A stretch of DNA of 64,000 bases from Taiwanofungus camphoratus (Eukaryota; Basidiomycota; Agaricomycetes; Polyporales; Taiwanofungaceae): NCBI GenBank assembly GCA_003999685.1, contig CP021223.1, positions 1,240,001-1,304,000 of the forward strand. Reading direction: 5' to 3'. The notes below the pieces were generated by a model. That model worked only from the letters and a program-made list of their open reading frames with translations, ran no database searches and was not told where the DNA came from. The position numbers were made by a program, and so were the translations under genes. Below, one piece after another: positions 30,703 through 44,300 of this stretch. Position 1 is the first letter of the stretch, and each line of letters starts with the position of its first letter.

Positions 30703-32781
30703 CTACACCATCAGAGATGCAATTTCTGAAGGAACGGCGGGCCTTTTACTCCATTCTGCCTCCCACCCCGCAGGTGCACCTTCCAGATCGCCCATGCTTG
30801 GCAATCCGAATACGCCCGTCACCAACCAGATATCTGTGTCGCTGGCTTCCATTTCGTCCATGAGAGTTGGGAGAACTGCACGTGGAACCATCAGGTTTGT
30901 GTTCGCATCCGTCCGAAGTGCCTTGCCCTTCCTGCTTTGCCTCTGGCCCAGTTCCGCTATCCCAGAAGCGCCGGCCTTGGACGCAGCTCTGGCTTCGCCG
31001 CCGTTCTCCAACGTGCCGTAATTTTTCCCAGTGGAGGGTGCGAGCGCCCGGCCATCCTTTCCTTGCCCATAGATGGCGAAGCCGCCCTCTGCGGTGATGA
31101 GCTTACGCCCCGTCCTTATCCTATGAACGCGCAAGTGCCAGAGAGGCGCCTCCTTCGTTGGCGGCACTAGCCATGTCTCAACAGCGACATCCTTCCAAGG
31201 GTACCACATCGAACGAAGCCACTTTCCGTCCTCAATGCGAGCCTCTTTGGTCTCACGGCGACACTTCCAAGTCTCACCGTCGTCGTCGCTCAGTGCAAGG
31301 GTATTATCTCCGCCGAGCTCTTCGAGGGTGAGGGACCCGACTGGGACACTGTATCCAAACGCTGTGGAGTAGGCGAATTTACCGTACTTCGCTGCACTTT
31401 GTTTGACCGGGTAAGAGCATTGTTGGCCTGAGGAGAGGATGTAAGTATGGCCACCTAGGTTTGTGGCGATGTGGAAAGGTTTGTAAAGCGCTTTAACTGT
31501 GTCGCGGAGAGCCTCTGGGTACGGCTCTTCTTTTGCGGTCCAGAAAGGGTGTGAGGTAGGGAGCGAGAGTGCGATGAATGATTTGCAGCACCAATATGGG
31601 CTGCCCGGCGAGTTATAGTTCTAAAGACAGATAGAAATTCACAAATCATTCGATGCCGCCCAGGTACAGAAACAACATACCTCAGTCATGTTATGGTTCG
31701 GGTAACAAAATCCGATTGTGAGAGTTCCATCGGAATGATAGGCACCAGGCTGCTTTGCCCAGTAACGAAGGTTACGCAACTGAATACCTTTAACGACTCC
31801 CCAAGTCAGTGGCGCTGGTAATTCGACATCTGCGAACGCGAGAGCACTCCAGAAGGAAGACATGGCAAAGCGATAGGTCAAACTCCTGCCAAAAGGGACC
31901 GCACGGCCTGTCGCAGCAAGTGAGACGCAGACTAAGAAGAAGACTAGTTGTCCTGACCTTCTCGGTCGAAATAATGTACAAAATCTAAAGCAAACTGGCG
32001 AGCTCTATTTCGAAATTCTTCACACCTGACGGGATCCTCTGCCTGAGCCAGCTTTGAGTACACCAATTGGGCGTACTGGATGGCAAAGGAAGAAGAGTAG
32101 TAATCGAGCTGAATGACACCTTCTGGCCCATCCCGAGACCAACCGTCGCCTATGTAGAAAGTATCGAGGTGATCTAGGTCTGCTTTCATCCGCGCCGGAT
32201 CAAACTTGGGTGAATTGACCTTCGACAGTCCGAGATTTGCAAACACCTAAGTATCTTATAATTAGTCCCGAGTGAGCAACGCATTGTCGGAGACATACTC
32301 TGAACCATAGCCAATTAGTATTAGGCATTGCCTTGTCGTTCATTCCACCGAGCCAGGTTTCGATGTTCCTCTTGCCCTCTTGAGGGAGCGGGTCCCAAAG
32401 TTGCTCTTTGGCCACTGCCAGAGAAAATCCAATAGCGGAGCACTCCACCATACGCTGATCCTTGTCACGCATATCGCCCCAGAACTCCTCGTGTTCCGGG
32501 TTGGTACCATTAGCGAAGCCATTGACCCATCTCTGAGTCCCTTCGTACACGCCGCCTCCAGCTAAGAGAGAAGCAAGGCCCCAAATGGGCCGCGAGAAGC
32601 CTTCGAGGTGGGCAGCCGCTTCATCATAGTGTGTCCCGGTGAACCCAAGGTGGATTCGAGCGCCGCCGGGGGACGTGTGGGATGCAAGAGGGTCTAGAAG
32701 ACCGATCAAGTATTTGGCCAAGTCCTCCCTCGTTACCAGGGGATTGGAAGCGAAAGGTGTAGTATATGCAAAGTTCGACAT
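30703..32781 (-). CDS. DUF2264 domain protein
   Basis: Four exons on the minus strand: 32781-32299, 32246-31958, 31907-31681 and 31620-30703, all with GT-AG introns of 49-60 nt, giving 638 residues. The N-terminal half carries the DUF2264 signature ([51 protein letters not shown]); the second half is beta-rich ([24 protein letters not shown]). The family is widespread in fungi and bacteria and predicted to be an (alpha/alpha) barrel, possibly carbohydrate-related, without a proven reaction. No signal peptide is seen. I chose the start [10 protein letters not shown]; an ATG at 32823 would add 14 Cys-rich residues. Confidence 0.85.
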
Positions 32782-33194
32782 TGTTGAAGCGCACGATGGG
32801 CAGCTACAGAAGCACGTTGGCAACTGGAGAGATACTTATGTTGCTCAAGTCAGGAGCTCTCGATCCGGACCGCGGCTTGACCTGTGACCCTACCAGCGCG
32901 GTCCGGGGCTGCTCCGGTACTGTTCATATTCGACGGCCAGGCTGATGCCTTGCCTCATCCGTTGAGAGGAAATTTGAGTCCAGCAACACATGGGATGGTT
33001 GCGCATCCGGACGTAGGTACATGGTACGGGCGACATGGTGGACTCATGATCAGGCGGGTGTCACGTATGATCGTGACATATCCGACATGAGATTGTCACG
33101 TTCGCGTTATGAGTCGCGTATTCCACACGCGCGCCTGCTACGCGTCCACCTCTAACCCAACCCTGACCTGACCTAGCACAAAATAATCACAACT
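32782..33194. promoter_or_regulatory. Divergent promoter of DUF2264 gene and ctf4, with MCB box
   Basis: 413 bp between two head-to-head starts. ACGCGT, the MluI cell-cycle box bound by MBF, lies at 33140-33145, about 50 bp upstream of the ctf4 ATG. MBF driving S-phase genes is established in yeasts; its use here is inferred. Confidence 0.45.
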
Positions 33195-36100
33195 ATGTCC
33201 AATAAACCTCTCGTAAATTCTGCGCATCCGCCAGGAAACACATGTCTCACTTTTGCTAGGGATGGCTCGTGAGTAAGCGCGGCGTTGGAACTTTGGTGCT
33301 GTACGAATTGACCGATGTACAGACGCGTTTACACTGGAGGAGCGGATACGCTTGTCCGCATATGGCGCACAGACCTCGGTGCTGATCAAGAGCCTGATGC
33401 CGCTGTTGAGGCCTCAGAAGGAATCACATCGGTTGCCGCTGGAGTCAGTGTATTCTATACAACCATCAGGATCATGAGGATCTGACATTCACGCAGCACG
33501 ACTGCTGGTTTTCTGGAAGCGAGGACACAGAAGTACGGAAGTATGGACACGGAAAGGCAGGATTGACCGGTCTTGTGACGACCGCAGCTGGCGTAGCCAT
33601 CCGTTGCCTGGCAGTGGATCCCAAGGGGGGTCGAATCGCCGTTACGTCTGAGTACGTGTAATGTCTCGTGTGCAGTTGTAGCTCTCGTCCTTACCTGAGA
33701 CTCCAAGTGAACCCTCCGTGAAGGTCATCGATACTGAAGATACAACCAGCCTTGTTGTACTGAACGGCCACACGAAGGCCGTACGCAAGGCAACATGGCA
33801 TCCGTCGGGTTCTCTTCTGGTATGAGTACACCTTCTGTCTCATATTCGGCGTGCTCATGCTGCCCAGACTACGAGTGGCGCAGACGGGAGAATCGTTGTT
33901 TGGGATGTGTCGGAAGGTGAACCCAAAGAGGTGAAAACCATCGAGGGCATTATCCCCGCGGTGGCAAACTCTGAGTACGATCGTGTCCATTTAGTCAGAG
34001 CACCTTTGAAATTTTCGAAATATACAGGTCTCCCGAATTCTCACATGACTGCTCAGTGGTCTGGCATACCTCCGGCCAATATTTCTTCGTTGCAACTCGA
34101 GCGCATGGTCGGTAGTAAATCGTTTCATTTGATTTCGAAATAGTGAACAACAACTCGTACAGAAATCATAACCGTCTCTCGGTCGGATTGGGCAAAGTCA
34201 TCCACATTCTCGGATGATGCGTCCTCAGGTGATATCACTGCGCTGGCCCTTTCAAAGAATGGCGTGTATCTGGCTTCGGCCTCCAAATCAGGGGTATTCA
34301 TTTGGTCCACACAGACACGCCGACTTCTTTTCCGGTCAGTCTATGCTTCTGTGTTTGGCTGTGTGTAGTTGAAAAGTATTCAACACATATTTCGGTATAG
34401 ATTTCAAGGATCCATCAGCGCACCTATTACTCAGATGGCATTCTCTCCCTCGCAGAACCTCCTTGCATGGGCTGATATGGATGGAGTCCTCACTCGCTGG
34501 CCCGAACCCATCCCGGCATCCTCCCCGGACCCGGTAAAGGCTGTAGCGGGCGTTGGGTCGGCCACTGTTCCCGTCAGGAGGAAGGGGACTCCTACCCTAT
34601 TTGACGATGAGGCAGATTCTGCGAAAGGTGGTAAGAGAGATGCCAATGTAGACCTTGACGAGGATGCCGCTATGGACTTTGATAACGACGATTGGATCCT
34701 GGATGACTTGGGTGGTGGCATGGACGACGACAGCGAGGAAAAGAGATGGAGTGCCGAGGATGGAGTAAAAGAGATGGGTAAATGTGCCTTGTGAACGTTG
34801 GTCCTTACCCTCACTAACGGATGTGTCCACCTCGGCAGTCAGTGTTACCAAGGCACAGCCGCCTTGCCAACCTGGCTCGACACCCATGGAAAATAAGAAA
34901 CGTTACCTTGGTGAGCAAGATCGAACAAGGCTTAGGATCCCACTCTGAAGCGATGATTTTAGCATACAACATGATCGGCGTAATTGAGGTAACTGATCAA
35001 GATACGCATCACATTGTGAACGTCGAGTTTCATGACAGGTCTGCACGGAAAGGATATCACTTCACAGATCACTTCAAATATGATCTTGCATCCCTCGGTA
35101 AGATTGACTGAAGCAACATCCTTCGGGGATGTCTCTCATTTCATGTCAATCCTTGCAGGAGAACGCGGTGCGCTGTATGCTTGTCAGCCAGAAAACGACC
35201 ATCCAGCGCATGTTATGTACAAACCATATGGCACCTGGGCCACTGAGGGAGAATGGACATACGAACTTCCGAAGGGAATCAAAGTTCTCGGCATTGCTGC
35301 GGGTGGCCTACCTCCCATCAAATCTCTGCGAGAGAGATCCGATGCGGACGTACAAGGCAACGGAAACGTTGTGATTGCCACAAGTGACAATGAGCTCATT
35401 TTTTTGACGGGTACTGGCATCGAGCGGTACTGTCTTAGTCTGCAAGGTGATTTTATATCAATGGTGGCTGGATCTGAGTGGGTGTTTGTTGTGCACAGAG
35501 ATGGTGCAACTACTATGGATGGTCTGTACCTTGATTCCACAGGTTAGACACTGGTATTGATGACACCTCAACCACTTTATTAGGGTCCCAGAATTTAACG
35601 GGTCGGGTCATCAAGTTGGATGACTTCACCTTGCTCCAGAAAGATTCCTTGCCTGTTCCCAAGCGTCATACCTTGAAATGGATCGGAATCACCGAAGAAG
35701 GGGTAAGAGAACTCAATTGACCTCTTGAGTTACTGACCAAGTGTTGTCGCAAGGCTCCAGCCATCTATGATTCTTCTGGCGTGCTGAACATTCTACCAAG
35801 ATTCAGACTCCCGTTCGCAGCCACCTGGACGCGAGTACTGAACACCAACATAATGGAACGTCGAGAAGGAAAGCAGGAATCTTACTGGCCAATTGGCGTT
35901 GCTGGAGAGATGTTTATGTGTTTGATCCTTAAGGTAAGTTCCCAAACTTGCTTGTCTCGCTTCGATCGCTGATTCAAAATACAGGGAAGACAAGAACATC
36001 CTGGTTTCCCTAGACCTCTGATTCAAGAGCTGCCACTGCGGTTCCCCTTTCATCGTGCAGATCCCAAGGAGGCGCCATTGGAGGAACAGTGAGTACGGGC

Positions 36101-37587
36101 TCCCTCATTTTCTAGCGTGGTGCTGACCCAAACCAATCCAGTCTTGCTCGCGAAGGCATGCTGCTGGATATCCTTCGCGATGGTCTTGGTGACGAGCTCA
36201 CTAATGACGACATCTCGCGGCGCGAACTCGCACTCGACAAAGAGCTAATCCAGCTCATACAGAACGCGTGTAAAAATGATAAACTTCCTCGGGCCCTTGA
36301 CCTCACAAAGTTGTTGCACCATGCCGCATCGTTCGATATGGCGATCAAAGTGGCTGGATTCTACCATCTCATCGGTCTGCAAGAGAAGATGGAAGCGCTT
36401 AAAGATGATCGAGAGGCTGCGGATCGCCTCTTGGAAGCGCGCGATAGGAGAAAGCAACGCGCTAGAGATCTTGTGGCAGTTCCTGCCGTACGTCCCTTCG
36501 CGGAGCCACCACGGCAGAAACCATTCCAGGATTTCCGGCCACCTCCACCGATTCACAGACCAGGACTCGAGCGTGCTACCCCCGTCGTGGATTCATACAG
36601 GACTGCAGCATCGTCAAAAGCTGCAGCAAGCAGCCAGATGTCAGCGGACAGCACTGCCTTTGGCACATCCTTTGGCGAGGACTCGATGGATATCAACTAT
36701 TCAATCTCGTCTCCCGATGGAAAGAGAAAACGAGTGGAGGAAGATGAGGACCCTGTGAGGGAGTCTCGGTCCCCCGGGGCAGATAACACATCAAAACGCC
36801 GTGCACTTGAGGATTCTGCGAGCACTACCAGCACAACAGTGCCACAACCAAGTGAGTCCCATGATCCTCTGTAGTATACGCTTCTAATGATGTATGATAG
36901 GAAACAATCCTTTCGCGCGCAAGCCTGGGGCAGACACTGGTCGAAATCCGTTTTCCAGGAGTATCGATGCAAACAAGCCGCTACAGAAAAGTGATAGCTT
37001 CTTTACGAAGATTGATGCTGCAGAGTTGGACAAGTCAAAAAGTCAGTCCATCATTCACATGATGTGCACGTTGCTCAGTTGGTGCTGATACCGAGTAACA
37101 ATTATAATAGGACCTGCCCAGAACAAGAGCAAGAAAGCGTCAGGGAAACAGACGACCCTATTCGGTCTCCCTCCTGCTCCTCCTCCTGATAAACCAAAGA
37201 AGACTCCAGGACGAAAGAAAAAGGATGCAGCAGGCACCGACGACCCACAACAAGGGCAGGCGGACAACGCTCGCAGTGAGGTGACTGAATGCAACTCGCA
37301 GATGACAGACGCGACGACGGAAGGTTCAACGCGGGCCATGATGCAGGCTGATGTCGACGAGGAACCGTCGCAAGAAGATAGCTTGGTTCAAAGTCCATTT
37401 AAAGTGCCAATAAGGATGGATGACATGGGTACTACAAGGGTCGAGGTAAGCATTATAAAATGTTTAGCCGTCTGCCCCGTAGCTGATGATGTCTCTGTGG
37501 CGATAGGAGTCTGGAAGCCCTGAGCCAATAGACTGGCCTGCTTCCCCAGCGCGTGAGATTAGTGTTGTTGATGTTGCTGCAGGTTGA
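33195..37587 (+). CDS. ctf4: Ctf4/Mcl1 (WDHD1) replisome adaptor
   Basis: Multi-exon gene starting [12 protein letters not shown], with about a dozen exons and short GT-AG introns. N-terminal WD40 propeller ([69 protein letters not shown]), an acidic linker at about 34600-34740, then the second propeller of the Mcl1/SepB family ([29 protein letters not shown]). A helical bundle at about 36160-36460 includes [20 protein letters not shown] disordered tail carries NPFARKPG and a Lys-rich patch, ending DVAAG. It links the CMG helicase to DNA polymerase alpha at forks and supports cohesion. No HMG box is seen, as in fungi generally. An intron near 33444-33469 would be only 26 nt, so the exon-2 border is uncertain. 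Confidence 0.9.
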
Positions 37588-37869
37588 GACTCGTCCTGCG
37601 GGCCCACCGAGAGAAGTGTGACTGTATATATCCTATTTCTTTGGTCATGTGCTATCAAGATGTATTGATGATTGACATTCCGACGTGAGCATAGTAAGAA
37701 TAATGGGAATATCGAACCTGATATACCAATTCAGGCGAGCCAATTTAAATTGTCAATCGCATTGCGTTAACTTTCGAGAATGCGTCGCTGATCAACAAGT
37801 CCTGTGTAACAGGTAAAGTATCTTTAGGTTCAAGTTCTCACCATGACTGTAGGCATACAAGAAAATAAA
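37588..37869. other. Convergent intergenic spacer
   Basis: 282 bp between the stops of ctf4 and the mitochondrial methyltransferase-like gene. It is AT-rich; no gene seen. Confidence 0.6.
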
Positions 37870-39368
37870 TCAGGAAAAATGCTGACGCACCTCAGGTGCG
37901 AACGGCCAGTTATCGAATGCACGGATGATCAGGGCCCAGTCAGCAATGGTCAAATCGCGGGGCGGCTTGTTCACGTCCAGCTGTTGCTCTGGTGGGAGAT
38001 TTGGACTAGTAAGCACCTTGAGGAGTGTTTGTGCACCAGGGGCGAGGGAGCTGCGGTGAAGGGAATTATTCACGAGTGCAAGGAAAAGGAAACAGAAGAC
38101 GGACGAGATCGCCCGTTTCAGGGGGGTCGACTTGAGCACGAAGAGCCGTCTCAGGCAGTAATCCCACTTGTCGAGCATGCCCTTCGTGATGAACTTCATA
38201 CGTATGATTTACCGTCAGCACTCTACAATGTAAGGGAGGAAAGAGACACTCAGGCAAACAAGCTCGCACACCTGATCTGCATGTGGCACAATGTTGATGG
38301 ACACAAGAGGATGGCCTGGGCGCCGCGACTCGGGGCGCCTTTCGGAGACCCCGGATTTGGCAGTGACGGGGTGGAAGTGATCATCGTAGGGGAGAAGCGA
38401 CTTCGGAGGCAGCGAGAGCTCGCTTGTCGCTGTCGCTTCGGCAATGACGGACACCTTGCAGCGGTGTCTCGTGTGCGGCTTGGCAGACAGACGCTGAAAA
38501 GTGGGAGGGATGGTCACAGGGGACGACCTCAAGCAGGAAGAGGGACTTACATTCCAGACCCAGTCACTGAGAATGAAGCTCATCGGCACGCGACCGAATT
38601 TGTAGAGCCAGGACTGATCGGGGATGCAGCGGTACAGCTGTGCGATGAGCTGTTCGCCCTGGATGGTGTGTTGCAGGTGGCTGATGAAGTGCAGCTGGGG
38701 ATGCACTGAGTGGAAACACGGGCATAAGAACGAGAACGACGAGCTCGTTCCACGAAGGCGAGAGACGTACATCCGCTCTCCCACGAGGCTGATTCGACAT
38801 CCTCCATAAGCCCGGCGTCCTCTATGTGTGTGTAGGTGTCCCAGTCAAATCCTGACAAGGGCACGACCTTCACACGGGAGTCGGCCGCTTCAAGCGGCTT
38901 GCGTTGCCACATGAGAATGAAACACAGGAGAATCGAAATCAGTTGGCTTACGCGGAGGTGCTCCAAATACGCTTCGTGGTCTTCCAAGATGATGAGCTTC
39001 CGTATCGTGGAGCGCGGCAGCTCGAGGAGGGCCCGCGAGAGTGCCCCTGGTCCTGTCGTTCGGCACGGATGTTCAGTATGATACGCGGTAAGCAGGCTGA
39101 ACGACTTGCCCGGGAAAGCCTCGATGATAATCTTGCCCTCTCCTGCGGTGGGGCTCTCACCACACAGGAATGACTCTGCAATCCTGGCCGCGGTCTCCGG
39201 GTTGCACACAGACACCCTCTCCTTGCTGAAATTGGTGTGTGAGGCGAAAAGCGAGCGCCATTCGGCCGGCGGGGGCAGTGGTGGTATTGCAGTTGAGGTT
39301 GAGTAGCAGCGCCAGACGGACGAGCGCAGCGGTTTTGCGAGACGCGTGCAGAGGCGTAGAGTATCCAT
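37870..39368 (-). CDS. Mitochondrial rRNA adenine dimethyltransferase / transcription factor B-like protein
   Basis: Starts MDTLRLCTRLAKPLRSSVWRCYS, an Arg-rich, Ser-rich presequence with no acidic residue in its first 30, typical of mitochondrial import. Then come the SAM-binding motif I (IIIEAFPG, PGALSRALLELP), KLIILEDH (motif II), PLSGFDWDTY, and a downstream HFISHLQHT ... GRVPMSFILSDWVW part. The C-terminal helical part ends TIADWALIIRAFDNWPFAPEV. This is the KsgA/Dim1-related family of TFB1M/Mtf1, either methylating the small mitochondrial rRNA or assisting mitochondrial RNA polymerase; the sequence does not decide which. At least six exons. The intron interrupting motif I (39053-39109) has a GC donor and is 57 nt, in frame. 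Confidence 0.8.
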
Positions 39369-41341
39369 GATCAGTCCGAATAGTGCCTAGGATGCGCACA
39401 ATGAATCTGGGAATCAGCACCTATAAGTTTGCAATAGCAGGTCCTGCTTACATAAGCCATAGTTTGTATTCAGCTTGCAATTGAATCTGAGGCCCTTGTT
39501 ACATCTATCTGCTGCAATATTACTTGACTGGTGGATCACACGCCATATATACACCTCGTGTCATTTGACACAGTCCGCACTGCATGCACATAACTGGAGG
39601 CCACCAGACTTGCAGAAAACGACAACTTTTGTGTGTTTGGCCACTTTTAACTAAGCTGAAAAGGCCAGATAAGCACAACACAGAGTCTAATTTGCATCCA
39701 GTCGCTCTTGGGTGTTCAGCCAGTTCACAGTGCAATGTGAGAATGATATTCAAGTAGGTGCAAAAAAGTGAGATGCGGGCCCGGGGCAACGTAATTAAAT
39801 AACTGATATGCCACGCAATCAAAGGATTGTGGCCTAGACGGCAATTACATGGGGGTGTTTCCTAGTGGAGATTTACAAGTGGCATCGATACTGGCGGCCC
39901 CGCCTCTGTCAAGATATCAAGGATCGTGGACTGCACAAGCTGAGATTCCAGCACTCCCATTCAGCGCGGTGCGAGCGCTGCACTGCGCAGCAGAAACGTT
40001 TCCACGTCAATCGTGAGGCTGAGTGGGCAGCAGGCCTCGGACGTGGCGACCGTGCAGAACATGCCAAGGGTCACGAGGTCCAGCGCATCGAGCGTCGGTT
40101 GGGGGCAGCCTTCAACATACAGTTTATCGAGCTCGACGCGCCACAACGTACCCACACTTCACCGTCCCGACCCACTCACTACACCCCATCCTCATTAAAC
40201 GCCCTCTCACTCGCACTTGCCCGGCCGCTCTGTTCGCATCTCGTGCAGGTGGGAGGTGGGAGGCGGGGAGGCGGGGGCGCGGGAGGGACTGATGACGAGT
40301 GAGATACCAAGGGGATGGACGGGAGATGAGCGGACCTGGCTGTTCTTGGTGGATGATCAGCGCGATACAGCCCTAGGAGGGAGGGAGTGACTGCTTGATA
40401 GACCTTGTTTTGGAGCCATCTCCTAGGGTGGCAAAGGCCAAATCAAAGGTAAGAGGGAGACGGGCTCAGTTCGGCGAGTACAGCTGAGCGCCCAGATAGG
40501 AGAACGGGGGAACCGAGAAGATGGACTAGCACGCTGCATGGGGGACATGATAGGATCAGGCCCTGACAACGGTGGAGCAATTGAATAAGTATTGAAGGGC
40601 CGTAATTCCAATCGGTAACCGCCTGTAAATACGGAAGGGACAAGGAGCCCAGGAGATAGGTCGAACGCGGCTTCGTGGGACGAGGGCGCGCTTTGGTGTC
40701 GGCTGCAAGCCATGCGTGCGTGCGGGAGGGCGACTCTGTCAATGTCATTGCCCAAAGGAGACTGCACGAGGAGCGTCTGCGGGCGTTCGGTGTGCGCTGC
40801 GCGAGAACGTGGCCGCTGGTCGGGACGAGGAAGCATGATGAGGAGTTCTTTCCATAATGAGCATTTATCCTTGATAACCAGATTATTATGGATAAGGTTG
40901 TCCTTACTTGTTGCACAATTATGTAATAAACCAGTCTTTGAGCAGAGTAGGCTAGAAGAAGGAATATAGGTTATAAAAGATCTATAAGTAGTTGGTGGTG
41001 GCGCGGGGGCCGGGTGGTTGCCTGATGTTGTTCCCGCCGTCGACAGCGGATGCAACGGCCACGCTTGTATCTTCTTCTCACCTATCTCTAACATCCACTA
41101 TCTTCTTGTAGGACGCACGAGTCTGCCCGCTCAGTAGTGAGCACAGATTGTGAGTAACGCCCATTTGTCCTGTACCAGCACTCACCGGCACAAATTGCCT
41201 ACAGGATCGCCTCGCCCACAGAGCATTGCTCTCGCACGTCGCCTGTTGTTTCCCAGGCTGTTGTGCCAGCTGTGCTCGCAGTCTCGTATTGAATTGCTCT
41301 TCCCTGCTATTTCTCAGTCTAGATAGGTACACGATCTCGCC
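39369..41341. other. Long divergent intergenic region
   Basis: About 2 kb between head-to-head genes. Open frames such as 39865-40302 (+) have no recognisable domain and I do not call them genes. It contains a G-rich repeat (40250-40288) and, close to the RhoGAP start, a likely 5'-UTR intron (41150-41204, GTGAGT...CTACAG). Confidence 0.5.
40250..40288 (+). repeat. G-rich tract, possible G-quadruplex
   Basis: Five or more runs of three to five G separated by 1-4 bases (GGGAGGTGGGAGGCGGGG and onward). It fits the usual quadruplex pattern and lies between two divergent genes. Confidence 0.5.
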
Positions 41342-44300
41342 ATGCATTACCCGCACGCCCTCTCGCGGAGCAAGGACCAGGCGCCGAGCCACGCCCCTTC
41401 ACTGTCCTCCAGCTCGCTCTCCTCCGCAGCCTCTTCTACGCTACTCCCCGCAGCACCGCCCTCCAATTCTTCCCAGTCTGATATCGCGACTGATCACTCT
41501 GCTGCCTCGCTTCCGGCCACCAAGTCGCACCGGTTCTTCCCTCTCGCCCTCGCGTCCGCACAACGCTCGACCTCGATGGGCCAGACGCTCTCTCGCCCGA
41601 CACCAGCTCCAGCATCGGTACACCCACAGGAGCCGGCCCCTGGTGGACGGTTCAAACGGGCATGGGCAGGGCGCCGGAAGAAGTCGGAGGACATCACGGC
41701 CGTCTTTGCCAGCACCAAAGGAAAAGAGAAAGGACAGGACGTCCCTAGCGATGCTGGCTCATCCGACTCGCACTCAGTGTCGCAGCGGACGAAGGCGCTG
41801 TACCCGTTGCAGATCGCCTCGACGCGGTTCAACGTCTTTGGCGGGAAGAAGGCCAGCCAGAGCCCACGGAATCCGAACCCGAACCTGAACCCTCGGTATA
41901 GTGGGTGCATGCCACCCCCGACGCCGCCCAAGGCAGGCTACGCCCCCATTTCGACTTCCGCTGCGTCATCGCGGCCGTCGATATCGCTCGATCGCGCGCC
42001 TGATCATCAGCAGGTATCGCGCCATGTGGTGACGGGTGGAGGTGAGTTACCTGCGACGCCAGTTCAATCGAGTGCAGAGTCGGATGAGGAGGCACCACCC
42101 GTCCCGAGCGAGAAGCCTGTACTCGCGCAGCCGTCTCCGTCGCCGTCGCCATCACCATCGCCGTCGCCGTCTCCCCTGTTCTCTCCAACCCCCTCGCGAT
42201 CATTTTCTCCCTCTCCTTCACCCTCGCCCTCTCCCGAAAAGTCTGCCCCCAGTCACAGTACTCCCACTCCCACCCCTATCGCCCGCGCGAAAGAAGACTG
42301 GCGCAAATCGGACAGCACGACAACCTCCCACAGCACGATTCGAGCAGGCTCGGGCACGGGTGGGTGGTCACCACGGCCGGTCTCGCTGGCGGAGAGCTCG
42401 CATTCCGGGCACACGATCGTCCCTGCTGGCGCGGGCGCGGGCAGGCGGTTGAGCGCTTTGCTCACGGACGCCGAGTTCACCATGCTCGAGGATGCGGAGC
42501 CTGAGCCCGAGCCTGGTACACCGACGCAGGAAGGAGGGCAAGGGCGATGCGAAAAAGCCATGGTGCGTGTGGCCCCGTCGCCCGCGGACTCGCTGAAGAA
42601 GGCGGAGGCGAAGGTACGAGATAGGCGCTCCGCCTCGCTCAGCCTCAGCCCGGGCTACCTCCGCTCCAAACCCTCTCTCTCTCCTCCCCCAGTCCCATCC
42701 TTCTCCTCCCCCTCTACATCCATCGCCCCTTCGCACTCACATAACTCGCCTCATCTCACTTCGTCTCAGTCACCGCGCGACACGCCAACCCTCACAAGGG
42801 CAGCAGCGAGCGGGATCATCGCACCGCTGCAGACGCCCGGCGCAGTGCACTCACCGGGGCATGCAATCCGTGCACGGCTTGCGGCATGGACAAGTGCATC
42901 TGCGGGCTCGTCACCCGTACGCACGCACCCCGAGCGCGCGCTCCCGCACCCGACGCCGCCGGCTCCTGCGAGCTTCCCGTCGACGCCGCTCGTACAATCG
43001 CACGGGAACACCAATTTTGGCTTCGGCCCGGACGCGCCTCTTGGCAACTCGAACCTGAATCCAAGTGCTAACGCAGGTGGGAGTGGAAATGGACGCCGCC
43101 CGCAGACTTCGTCCAGCCCCCCGCCCGCGAATGCAGGGCACGCAGGTTTCCGCCAGACCGCTGTGAGTATGACGGGCGGCCTTGCGCCCGCGGCGGGGCT
43201 CGCGATGGGCCTTGGCAAGCGCGCGGTCGAGAAGGTCGTTGCACGCGCGTGGGGTGGTTTCGGCTCCTCTTCTAGTACCTCAACAGGCGCCGCCAGCATG
43301 AGCACGAACGCATCTAGCTCAGCGTCGACGAGCGCGTACGTACCCCCGCTCGCGTCGTCGTCGTCGTCGTCGAAGCACTCTGTGTCCGACGCAGGGCACA
43401 GCGCGCGGGGGCTCGGACGCACAGAGTCGAAGGAGTCCAGCACCGCCATGGCGATCGGAAACAACGGGAAGAGCGGGAAGGTGCAGAAGAAGCGCCGACG
43501 GCCAGGCCATGGGTTCGGCGGCGCGCCGAGCGTTGCGAGTAGCACGGCGTCGTCGAGCGTGTCGGACATGGACGCGTTTGTGCCTGCGGGTCCTTCCCTC
43601 GGGCAGCGCGTGCGTGGTCCGCGGCGCTCACCAGGTGGGGGGAGCGTCGCGGGCGGGCTGTTATTCCACCGCGCGCTGAAGACATGTGTAAGAGAGACTG
43701 CTCCTGATGATGTGATGGCCCGCATCACCGAGACAGAAGCGGAGCAAGAGGAAGAGCATCGCGAGGAGAGCCGAGGCACGGTGGGGCCGCTGGAAGAAAG
43801 GTGGCTTCCTGCGCTTGCAGTGCGGTGTGCGCAGCATTTACTGCGGTGGGGCGTCCAGGAGGAGGGGCTCTTTCGGTGAGTGCTTTGTCTTTCTGCCTTT
43901 TTTCTATCGCAGTTGCGATGTTGCTAGCGGGACTTGACGCTGATAAACACTTTTTACGACGACAGCGTCAGCGGACGGTCCTCCCACGTTGCGAAGCTGC
44001 GCGCCGAGTTCGACGCTGGTAAGTTCCAGCGCTCTCACGTCTTGTCTCCATGTTCATCCTCGTGCCCGTCTCCCAGGAGCCGACTTCGATATGGTGGAAT
44101 GCGACCCGAGTGACCTCGACCCGCATGCAGTGGCCTCGATCTTCAAAACGTTCCTGCGAGAACGTAAGCGGGTCTGTCCTCTTTTGTCTTCGTGCGACAT
44201 CGCTCACTTCTTGTCTTCGCAGTGCCCGAGTCGATCCTCACAGCCGAGCTCATTCCCTACTTCGAATCCGCCTTGTCAGCAGAAGACGAGGCACGTGCCA

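Noticed and set aside
39865-40302. 145-codon open frame in the divergent intergenic region
   Set aside because: No domain, Arg-rich GC-driven composition, ends in the G-rich tract.
42120-42240. SP-repeat stretch as a possible tandem-repeat element
   Set aside because: It is in-frame low-complexity coding sequence of the RhoGAP protein.
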